DNA of 64,000 bases from Methanobacteriota archaeon. GTDB taxonomy: Archaea > Thermoplasmatota > Thermoplasmata > UBA10834. The translations under genes were made by a program, and so were the position numbers. How positions within the stretch are numbered: position 1 is the stretch's first letter; each line of letters opens with the position of its first letter. Below the pieces are notes generated by a model. The model saw nothing but the letters and a program-made list of their open reading frames with translations. It was not told the DNA's origin and searched no databases. Of this stretch, positions 33,953 through 41,091 are shown one piece after another. The stretch is taken from assembly GCA_020347565.1 (NCBI GenBank), contig CP070732.1, forward strand, positions 405,921 through 469,920, read 5' to 3'.

Positions 33953-33965
33953 AGGTCTAATAAGC
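33953..33965 (-). promoter_or_regulatory. Core promoter of enolase
   Basis: Minus-strand GCTTATTAGACCT, with its near edge 25 bases before ATG 33928; identical to the 13 bases before the ABC importer operon at 13478-13490. Confidence 0.5.
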
Positions 33966-34101
33966 AATCTCAGTGCAGGCGGCTCGCAGGGCTCTGTCGT
34001 GTGTCGTCAGTCGCTGTGTTCTCCGAAACATCTCCGAGGGGACCGGGGCGAGCCCGGGCCCACGTAGGGTTTGCGTCGACGCTGACGCTGCCGTCGGTCT
34101 C

Positions 34102-35475
34102 TCAGGCCTCCTCAGGGACGTAGGCTATGCAGAAATCCAGTATGAACTCGTCCCAGTTCGTCTCTATCACGAAGTCGAGCCCGTAGTAGATCAGCTCGCC
34201 CGCAGCCGCGGCCTCCTCCTCAGTTTCGTACGAGTAGTCGACGTATGTGTAGAAGTACGCGCATGGCAGGTATATCGTCAGGCCAGTCGTCCCGAAGGCG
34301 CCCCCGTAGACCTGGCTGACCCAGTCGCATCGTACGACCATGTCGTCGACGAGGTCCGCCACCGCCTGGGCCTCCTCCGTCAGGCAGTCGAACGACTCGG
34401 CCAGGTTGTCTGCAAGATAGCCCAGGTCGACGAACGCGAACTGCTGGCCATACATCTCGAGGGCCGGGGTGTTTGCCTGGAACGAGGATATCAAGCCTCC
34501 CCTGTAGACATCCCCGGACGAGAGGCCTTCCGCGATCTCGTACGACAGGGCATCTACTGCGCCAGCGAGCTCCTCTGCCACCGACAGATCCAGGACCGAC
34601 AGCGTCACACCGGTCCATCCACCGAGGCCGCTTCCTTCGCAGAACGAGTAGTACTCCACATATCCATCTACAATGTGGTTGCACAGCTCTGTAACGGACA
34701 TCGACGGGTTCGCCACAAGATCGTCCAGGAACAGGTCGTATGCCCAGCCGTCGAACGGGATGCCCGTAACTGAGGCCACCATGTAGTCAGCCAGGTCGCG
34801 GCACTCGTATGCGACCTCCACCATCGCCATCAGACACGCGTCGAAGCCTATGACGTCCAGATGGATGCCTGTGGAATCCTCGGCCGCCTCGATCGCCGTG
34901 GCGACCTCGTGAACTGTCAGCCTGTCTGTCCTGTTGTCCTCCTCCCTGATCGAGCTGTCGTCCCAGCATACGCCGTACCAGCCGCCGCCGTGGTCCCACA
35001 GCACGAGCATATACCTGTCGGCGGGTGCGTACGCGACCGATACCTCAATGAAGTTCTGCAGCGTCGCCGGGTCGCCCATGTTCTGCTCTTCGGCCTCGCA
35101 CTCGGACCCGAGTATCTGCTCGCAGTCGCAGTAGGTCTCGTTCGCCTCCAAGTCGAAGTGCGTCTCGCCTTCGCCTATGTAGTACCAATGTGTGCCCTCG
35201 AACAGCGTGTGCGTGTCCACCAGTGCGATCACGTTCACTCCGTTCTGTGATCCGTGCACTTCCATCTCCATCACATCAGACACCGCCTCGAACTCCAGGT
35301 TGTTGTCCCCGGCGATGTACGCCATGATGGTCCAAGTCACCTCTTCGTTCTCTGCTGGCGCCTCATCAGTATCGAACAACTCTTCTGAGGTTGCCAGTAC
35401 GGACAGGCTCACAGCGGCAAAGGCCGCTGTGATCAGCAGTCCAACGACGGCGGCTGAAGTCAGAATCCTACCCAT
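34102..35475 (-). CDS. Secreted clostripain-like (C11 family) cysteine protease
   Basis: From ATG 35475 (MGRILTSAAVVGLLITAAFAAVSLSVLA) the 457-residue protein has a signal peptide or N-terminal anchor and then a C11/caspase-fold protease. The catalytic His is in MLVLWDHGGGWYG and the catalytic Cys in VIGFDACLMAMVE. The rest is acidic, suited to an extracellular protein. The start is supported by GGGGGAG before ATG 35475; the longer frame to 35556 adds a hydrophilic stretch in front of the signal. A minus-strand GTTAAATATC box lies at 35574-35583. C11 proteases cleave after Arg/Lys or act on specific targets; the target is unknown. Confidence 0.9.
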   Translation of the reverse strand: MGRILTSAAVVGLLITAAFAAVSLSVLATSEELFDTDEAPAENEEVTWTIMAYIAGDNNLEFEAVSDVMEMEVHGSQNGVNVIALVDTHTLFEGTHWYYIGEGETHFDLEANETYCDCEQILGSECEAEEQNMGDPATLQNFIEVSVAYAPADRYMLVLWDHGGGWYGVCWDDSSIREEDNRTDRLTVHEVATAIEAAEDSTGIHLDVIGFDACLMAMVEVAYECRDLADYMVASVTGIPFDGWAYDLFLDDLVANPSMSVTELCNHIVDGYVEYYSFCEGSGLGGWTGVTLSVLDLSVAEELAGAVDALSYEIAEGLSSGDVYRGGLISSFQANTPALEMYGQQFAFVDLGYLADNLAESFDCLTEEAQAVADLVDDMVVRCDWVSQVYGGAFGTTGLTIYLPCAYFYTYVDYSYETEEEAAAAGELIYYGLDFVIETNWDEFILDFCIAYVPEEA

Positions 35476-35573
35476 GTTCTCCCCCTTTCCGCCCGACTCG
35501 GACCCGATGTCCGATCCTGTGTCTTGAGCGTGTACTGACTCAATCGGGCACATCATCAGATGCGGAATGATGA

Positions 35574-35583
35574 TATTTAACTG
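35574..35583 (-). promoter_or_regulatory. TATA box of the C11 protease gene
   Basis: Minus-strand GTTAAATATC; expected transcript start near 35550, leaving a leader of about 75 nt to ATG 35475. Confidence 0.45.
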
Positions 35584-35667
35584 TTGTGCACCCCTTCGGC
35601 AGGGTGCAGCGTGTCGACGGAGGTGTCTGACCTGGCCGCGAGCACAGACTCCCTGCCTGGAAGAAAG

Positions 35668-35677
35668 GCTAAATATT
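35668..35677 (+). promoter_or_regulatory. TATA box of the Lhr-type helicase gene
   Basis: GGCTAAATAT lies about 25-34 nt ahead of ATG 35702, indicating a leaderless message and fixing the start. Confidence 0.5.
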
Positions 35678-35701
35678 GCACTCCATGTGCAACATCATAG
35701 A

Positions 35702-38446
35702 ATGTATGAATTCGACCTGCTGGACGAGAGGCTCCGGGCGTGCCTCGCCGAAAGAGGCATAGCCGAGCCAACGGAGCCGCAGAGGCTGGCAATCCCAGCC
35801 GTGCTCTCGGGCGATCACTTGCTCCTAGTTGCACCCACCGGAATCGGCAAGACGGAGGCCGCGATGCTGCCGATCCTCCAGATGCTATCCGTTGAGGAGA
35901 GGGGGGGCATTCGATGCGTCTACGTAACACCGTTGAGAGCGCTGAACCGAGACCTCCTGGCGAGACTCCACGAGCTGTGCGAGGCGGTCGGGCTGAGGGC
36001 AGCGGTGCGGCACGGCGATACCACCCAATCGGAGCGGACTGCCCAGTCGAAGGACCCTCCTGACGTCATGATCACCACGCCGGAAACGCTGCAGATAATG
36101 TTCACGGGCAAGAACCTCCGAAGGCATCTCACCCGGGTGAGGCACGTGGTGGTCGACGAGATCCACGAACTCGCAGAGGACGAGCGCGGTGCCCAGCTGT
36201 CGGTCGCGCTTGAAAGGCTGGTCGAGCTCGCCGGAGAGTACCAGAGAATAGGCCTGTCGGCGACCGTCGGATCAATCGACGAGATAGGCAACTACCTGGC
36301 AGGCAGAGACAGGGCCGTCAACACGCTGAAGATCTCGGCCGTAAAGGACATGAGGATATCCGTCGAGAGCCCGCCGGAAGAGGACGTCGACCAGGCTGCG
36401 GCGAACCGCCTGCAGACCGACGCGAAGCACTTCGCATGCATGAAGAGATGCAGAGACCTCGTCGAGGCGCACAAGTCGACTCTGTTCTTCGTCAACACGA
36501 GGGACTACGCGGAGGCGCTTGGCGTAAGGTATCATCTCTGGGGCGACCAGCTGTCGATCGGTGTTCATCACGGCTCTCTGTCGAGGGATGTCAGAGTACA
36601 GATGGAGGACGACTTCAAGTCGCAGCGGCTGAAGGCTCTGATCTGCACATCCTCGCTTGAGCTGGGGATTGATGTCGGCTCAGCGGACTACACGATACAG
36701 TTCAACTCCCCCAGACAGGTGACGCGGCTGATACAGAGGGTCGGCAGATCTGGCCACCGGCACGACGCCGTGTCGTACGGCACGGTGATTAACACCGACG
36801 CCGTGGAGACTGCGGAGAGCCTGGTCATAGCGCGCAGGGCGGCCGTCGAAGAGCTGGAGAAGTTCACGATCAGGGAGAACCCCCTGGGTGTCCTGGCGAA
36901 CCAACTGGTGGCCATGACGCTGACCGACTCAAGGATCGATAAGGACTGGGCGTACGCCGTCATCACGAGGGCGCACCCCTTCCGAAGGCTCTTGAGAGCG
37001 GACTTCGAGGAAGTGCTGAAGCTCCTGGCGGAGCTGCATGTCCTCTGGAACGACGAGGACTCATTCCGGCGGAAGACCACTGGGCGGAGGTATTTCTACG
37101 ACAACATTTCCATGATCCCGGACGAGAGGACCTACAGGATCAGGGAGGTGTCGACCAGAGGCGTCATAGGCACGCTGGACGAGAGCTTCGTCGCATCATA
37201 TGCGGAGCCGTACGCGACCTTCGTCGCGCGCGGACGCACGTGGAGGATAGTCGAGGTCGGCGAGGACGAGGTGCTAGTCGAAGAGGTCCGGGAAATCGGC
37301 GCGACCCCGTCCTGGGTGGGCGAGGAGATACCGGTCCCTTACGAGATCGCCCAGGAGGTCGGCGCCATGAGAAGGCTACTCGAGCTGGACGTCTATCCCG
37401 GGGACGAGCACGCACGAGAGGTCGTCGCGTCGTTCGTCAAGGCGCAGGGAGATTTCCCGCTGCCCACGGACAAGCGTGTGACCATCGAGCAGGGCGACGG
37501 GGTAATCGTCATCAACTGCTGCTTCGGCTCGAAGGTCAACGAGACGCTCTCGAAGCTGATCACCTCGCTCCTCATCGCCAGGTTCGGCGAGAGCATCGGG
37601 GTGCAGACGGAGCCGTACCACATAGTGCTCGAGACGCCGCGCAACCTGACGGCAAAAGACGTCCTCCGGACGATCCAGGAAACAGACCCCGACTCGCTGC
37701 ATCAGCTCATGAGGATAGTCCTCGGTAACTCGTCCTACCTTAGGTGGCAGTTCTTACACATAGCGAAGAAGTTCGGAGCCGTGCGAAAGGACGCGGACTA
37801 CAAGATGCTCAACATATCGAAGCTGATGGAGGCCTTCGAACACACTCCGATGGTCGAGGAGGCCGTCGTCAAGACACTCGACGAGAACATGGACATAGAG
37901 ACGGCGGCGGCTGTGCTGCACAGAATCCACCAGGGCTCCATCGAGGTCGTCGTCGGACCGCTCTCGCCTATCGGCCAGAAGGCCATCGGGAAGAGGCAGG
38001 AGCTGATGCAGCCCCGAAGGGCCGACAAGGCGGTCCTCATGGCGCTCAAGAAGAGGCTGATGTCAGAGGACGTCGTCCTCGTATGCATGAATTGCAGGGT
38101 TAGACGCAAGGGCACAGTGGGGGGCCTACCAGAGAGGGTCAAGTGCGAGAGCTGCGGAGGTGTCGTCATAGCCGCAGTGCGGCCGTACGCCAGACGGGAC
38201 CTCGCCGTCTTGAAGAAGGGCGCGTCGGACGAGGAGGAACTCAAGGCGTTGAGGAGGATATACAAGAACGCAAACCTGGTTATGGCACACGGCCGCAAGG
38301 CGGTCATAGCCCTCGTCGGCAGGGGCATCGGCCCTGACACCGCGGCCCGCATACTTGCGCGATACCACTTGGAGGAGCAGGAGTTCCTGAAGGACATACT
38401 CGAGGCAGAGGTCAACTACGCCCGGACGAAGCGTTTCTGGGACTAG
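35702..38446 (+). CDS. lhr: Lhr-type superfamily 2 helicase
   Basis: From ATG 35702 the 914-residue protein shows SF2 helicase motifs: Q-like PTEPQRLAIPAVLSG, Walker A APTGIGKTEAAML, motif II DEIHEL, motif III GLSATVG, and motif VI RLIQRVGRSGHR. The central and C-terminal parts match Lhr-core proteins (winged helix, beta-sheet bundle), and near the end lies a four-Cys zinc site (CMNCRVR...CESCGG). Archaeal Lhr-type enzymes unwind branched DNA or DNA-RNA hybrids in repair. The long frame from 35567 runs through the promoter and is not part of the gene. The last 35 bases overlap rlmE tail to tail. Confidence 0.94.
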   Translation: MYEFDLLDERLRACLAERGIAEPTEPQRLAIPAVLSGDHLLLVAPTGIGKTEAAMLPILQMLSVEERGGIRCVYVTPLRALNRDLLARLHELCEAVGLRAAVRHGDTTQSERTAQSKDPPDVMITTPETLQIMFTGKNLRRHLTRVRHVVVDEIHELAEDERGAQLSVALERLVELAGEYQRIGLSATVGSIDEIGNYLAGRDRAVNTLKISAVKDMRISVESPPEEDVDQAAANRLQTDAKHFACMKRCRDLVEAHKSTLFFVNTRDYAEALGVRYHLWGDQLSIGVHHGSLSRDVRVQMEDDFKSQRLKALICTSSLELGIDVGSADYTIQFNSPRQVTRLIQRVGRSGHRHDAVSYGTVINTDAVETAESLVIARRAAVEELEKFTIRENPLGVLANQLVAMTLTDSRIDKDWAYAVITRAHPFRRLLRADFEEVLKLLAELHVLWNDEDSFRRKTTGRRYFYDNISMIPDERTYRIREVSTRGVIGTLDESFVASYAEPYATFVARGRTWRIVEVGEDEVLVEEVREIGATPSWVGEEIPVPYEIAQEVGAMRRLLELDVYPGDEHAREVVASFVKAQGDFPLPTDKRVTIEQGDGVIVINCCFGSKVNETLSKLITSLLIARFGESIGVQTEPYHIVLETPRNLTAKDVLRTIQETDPDSLHQLMRIVLGNSSYLRWQFLHIAKKFGAVRKDADYKMLNISKLMEAFEHTPMVEEAVVKTLDENMDIETAAAVLHRIHQGSIEVVVGPLSPIGQKAIGKRQELMQPRRADKAVLMALKKRLMSEDVVLVCMNCRVRRKGTVGGLPERVKCESCGGVVIAAVRPYARRDLAVLKKGASDEEELKALRRIYKNANLVMAHGRKAVIALVGRGIGPDTAARILARYHLEEQEFLKDILEAEVNYARTKRFWD

Positions 38447-39065
38447 CTTCCCACCTGCGGAAGCCAAGGGCTATGACGTACACCTCGGAACTCGTCGAGC
38501 GACTCGCTGGCGGATGTGTCAGATACACTTCATCGAACCTGGTTCGCAACGTTGATACGTACCCTCCGCTCATGTCGCCGTAGAACATCTTGACCACGAG
38601 GTTGCCGCCAAGCCTGAGGATCTTCGAAGCGAACTCGAGAGCGTGTTCACACAGGTCAATCGACCTTGCGTGATCGTAGGGGTAGTTCCCGCTGATGTTC
38701 GGAGACATGTCCGACAGAACGACGTCGGCCCCGTTCGGAAGCAGTGCCACGATCTTGGCGGCCACGGCCTCGGAGCGTATGTCACCCCTGATGAACTGGA
38801 CCCCTTCGACGGGCACGAACCTGTCGATGTCCACCGCGACGACCTTGCCGCTGGGGGCAGTCAGTTCTGCCGCCACCTGAGACCAGCCGCCGGGCGAGGC
38901 CCCCAGGTCCACGATGTCGTCTCCGGGGCCTATGATGTCGTACTTGTGGTCCAGTTGCTTGAGCTTGTACGCTGCCCTGCTGCGGTACTCCTCCTTCTTG
39001 GCCTTGCGGTAGTAGCGATCCTTCCTTCGCTTGGAGCGCCAGTTCTTAGCCACTTCCACGCACAT
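38412..39065 (-). CDS. rlmE: 23S rRNA (uridine 2'-O) methyltransferase, RlmE/FtsJ family
   Basis: The 217-residue Rossmann methyltransferase has SRAAYKLKQLD, SAM motif VDLGASPGGWSQVAAE, DID in VVAVDIDRF, and the K-D-K-E catalytic set (Lys of AYKL, Asp of LSDMSPN, Lys of VVKMFYG, Glu of SSEVYVIALGF). It methylates the ribose of a uridine in the 23S rRNA A-loop. The basic N-terminus (KNWRSKRRKDRYYRKAKKEEYRSR) is normal for archaeal members. The C-terminus overlaps the end of the helicase gene. Confidence 0.95.
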   Translation of the reverse strand: MCVEVAKNWRSKRRKDRYYRKAKKEEYRSRAAYKLKQLDHKYDIIGPGDDIVDLGASPGGWSQVAAELTAPSGKVVAVDIDRFVPVEGVQFIRGDIRSEAVAAKIVALLPNGADVVLSDMSPNISGNYPYDHARSIDLCEHALEFASKILRLGGNLVVKMFYGDMSGGYVSTLRTRFDEVYLTHPPASRSTSSEVYVIALGFRRWEASPRNASSGRS

Positions 39066-39103
39066 CGGCGCCCTCGCAGATTATCCTTTTCATCAGCGGG
39101 CGC

Positions 39104-39114
39104 AAAAGGTATAG
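39104..39114 (+). promoter_or_regulatory. TATA box of purM
   Basis: AAAAGGTATAG; a transcript from here would start close to GTG 39138, which is in frame with purM. Confidence 0.45.
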
Positions 39115-39170
39115 GCAGCATCGACCATCGACCAAGCGTGTCTGAGCAAAGGGCCCGCGGGCGCAGGCAG

Positions 39171-40181
39171 ATGACCTATGCGAAGGCCGGGGTGGACATA
39201 GACAGGAAGTCGGAGAGCGTAGCCGCGCTTGTCGGACAGCTCGGCTTCGCCCGGAGCGGCGTCGGCAGTCCTCTCAAGCTTGAGGGGCACTACGCTGGGC
39301 TCATCGACTTCGGCAGCCTCGCATTGACACTCTGCACCGACGGCGTCGGAACGAAGCTCATCGTTGCGAACCAGATGAAGAAGTGGGACACCGTTGGAGT
39401 CGACTGCATAGCAATGAACGTCAACGACACGATTTGCCTCGGCGCCGAGCCGATTGCGTTCGTGGACTACCTGGCAATGGACAGGCCGAACGAGGACATA
39501 ACCTCTCAGATAGGCGTAGGACTTGAGAAGGGCGCGAAAATGGCGAACGTGACCATTGTGGGAGGCGAGATTGCCATCCTGCCCGAGATCGTCACCGGCT
39601 TCGACCTCGCAGGCACATGCCTCGGGCTAGTCGACAAGAGCAGAATCGTCACAGGCGAGGCGATACGCCCAGGCGACGTCCTGGTCGGCCTTCCCAGCAC
39701 GGGCATACACTCGAACGGCTTGACGCTCGCGAGGAAGATCATCGAAGAGAGCGGCCTCTCCATGGCCAGTGAGGTAGAGGGACTCTCGCGGGATATCGGT
39801 TCGGAGCTGTTGGAGCCGACAGCGATCTACGTGGAGGAAGTGGTCAAGCTTGTGGCCGACCACGACGTCCGTGGAATGGCAAACATAACAGGAGGGGGCC
39901 TCAGAAACCTGCTGAGGTTGAGCAGGAGCGTAGGTTTCGAGGTGACAGAGCCGATGCCGACGAACCCGATATTCGCCGTGCTTCAGGAGCTGGGCGGTGT
40001 GACGGACCATGAGATGTACCAGACCTTCAACATGGGGATGGGCTTCTCGCTCGTGGTCTCCGAGGACGAAGGAGACGATGTCGTGAAGGCAGTCGGTGCG
40101 GGAGCGCGCATAGTCGGACGCGCCGTTGAAGGCCGAGGCGTACGGGTCCCGCCCTTGGACCTGGAATACGTCGCATACTGA
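39171..40181 (+). CDS. purM: Phosphoribosylformylglycinamidine cyclo-ligase (AIR synthase)
   Basis: The 336-residue protein is PurM: MTYAKAGVDIDRKSE, LCTDGVGTKL, DCIAMNVNDTICLGAEP, VGGEIAILPEI, GLPSTGIHSNGLTLARK and NITGGGLRNLLR. It closes the imidazole ring in purine synthesis (FGAM + ATP to AIR). The start at ATG 39171 agrees with the family; however, an in-frame GTG at 39138 sits where a leaderless transcript from the TATA box at 39104-39114 would begin and would add 11 basic residues. The much longer frame from 38643 is antisense to rlmE. Confidence 0.95.
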   Translation: MTYAKAGVDIDRKSESVAALVGQLGFARSGVGSPLKLEGHYAGLIDFGSLALTLCTDGVGTKLIVANQMKKWDTVGVDCIAMNVNDTICLGAEPIAFVDYLAMDRPNEDITSQIGVGLEKGAKMANVTIVGGEIAILPEIVTGFDLAGTCLGLVDKSRIVTGEAIRPGDVLVGLPSTGIHSNGLTLARKIIEESGLSMASEVEGLSRDIGSELLEPTAIYVEEVVKLVADHDVRGMANITGGGLRNLLRLSRSVGFEVTEPMPTNPIFAVLQELGGVTDHEMYQTFNMGMGFSLVVSEDEGDDVVKAVGAGARIVGRAVEGRGVRVPPLDLEYVAY

Positions 40182-40197
40182 CTTCGCCATGCGAGCG

Positions 40198-40728
40198 TCA
40201 TCTGCCCGCTAGCGAGCAGACGACCGCTCCCATCGCCGTACAGGTCTCGAGCGAAAGGCCTTGGCCAGTTACATCCAAGTGCGACCGGCCCATGTCGAAC
40301 ACCTTCTTCGGAAGCCCGCGAGGGCCCAAGCCGAACACCAAGAGGAGCGACTGACCGGATTCCAGGGTCTCCCTGAGGTAGCAGGGGTCGACGCTCAAAC
40401 CACGGGCTGGCTTCCTGGTCGTGATGACCGGCCAGCCGAGCTGAGGAGGAAAGCCTTTCTTCGGAAAGCCGAAGCTCGAGTAACGGCCCTTCCCCGCGAG
40501 ATCCATAAGGTACTTCCCCCTCTCGCCTATGCTCGTTGTCGAAGCCACCCACTCGCATATCTCCGTGGGCGTGGAAAGCCCGTTGTCGAACGGAAAGCCG
40601 AACGTCGCCAGGTTGCAATCGAACGCCAGGGCGAGCGGCCCGGCTCTGGCCAGTGCCCTCCTGTGGGCCTCGCCGAACCTGATGGAATCGTACGAGTTGT
40701 ACAGACCAATCGTAAGTCTTCCTGGCAT
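40198..40728 (-). CDS. Conserved archaeal protein, probably DUF531 family
   Basis: The 176-residue protein starts MPGRLTIGLYNSYDSIRFGE and contains STTSIGERGKYLMDLAGKGR, GFPKKGFPPQLGWPVITTRK and LLLVFGLGPRGLPKKVF. These match my memory of the archaeal DUF531 family, which has a SPOUT-like look (alpha/beta core, GLGPRGLPK turn near the C-terminus); a nucleic-acid methylase is possible but unproven. The upstream in-frame extension to 40983 lies over the neighbouring small gene and is rejected. It probably shares a message with the 55-residue gene just upstream. Confidence 0.75.
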   Translation of the reverse strand: MPGRLTIGLYNSYDSIRFGEAHRRALARAGPLALAFDCNLATFGFPFDNGLSTPTEICEWVASTTSIGERGKYLMDLAGKGRYSSFGFPKKGFPPQLGWPVITTRKPARGLSVDPCYLRETLESGQSLLLVFGLGPRGLPKKVFDMGRSHLDVTGQGLSLETCTAMGAVVCSLAGR

Positions 40729-40772
40729 TCCACAGAACCGCCTGAGTGCCCCCGCCCGCCGTCCCTGGAAGG

Positions 40773-40940
40773 CTAAGGCGAGACCTTCCGAGGACGGACG
40801 CATATGGCGTACTCGTCGCCGTCGAAGAAAACATCCTCGTCTGGATGCTGTGCTTGCAGCTCCTTGATCTTCTCGAGAACCTCGCGCAGGCTCAGCTCCG
40901 TCTGACCCTTCTTTATCTTCACAAGGACTCTCTTCTCCAT
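40773..40940 (-). CDS. Small conserved archaeal-type protein, 55 residues
   Basis: The frame MEKRVLVKIKKGQTELSLREVLEK... encodes a compact alpha/beta protein with an acidic middle (HPDEDVFFDGDEYAICVRPRK). A TATA box (minus-strand CATATTTATACG, 40996-41007) precedes it with a leader of about 30-40 nt. An in-frame TTG at 40958 would add six residues. I do not recognise a named family; the spacing of 44 bases to the DUF531-like gene suggests an operon pair. Confidence 0.65.
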   Translation of the reverse strand: MEKRVLVKIKKGQTELSLREVLEKIKELQAQHPDEDVFFDGDEYAICVRPRKVSP

Positions 40941-40995
40941 CGACGACCACTTGTCCAAAGCCAGGCGAGTGACGATGATTCAAATGCTATAAGTC

Positions 40996-41007
40996 CGTAT
41001 AAATATG
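40996..41007 (-). promoter_or_regulatory. TATA box of the small-protein/DUF531-like operon
   Basis: Minus-strand CATATTTATACG, a good archaeal TATA match about 55-65 nt upstream of ATG 40940. Confidence 0.5.
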
Positions 41008-41091
41008 TTTACACAACGCCGCGACGACGCAGCCACGCGCGCCGGCGCCAGCATGTGCCCGCGCACATCTAGTCTACGGTCCGCACGGACG

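Noticed and set aside
38643-39170. Long 5' extension of the purM frame
   Set aside because: The extension is antisense to rlmE and crosses the purM promoter; PurM homology begins at MTYAKAGVD.
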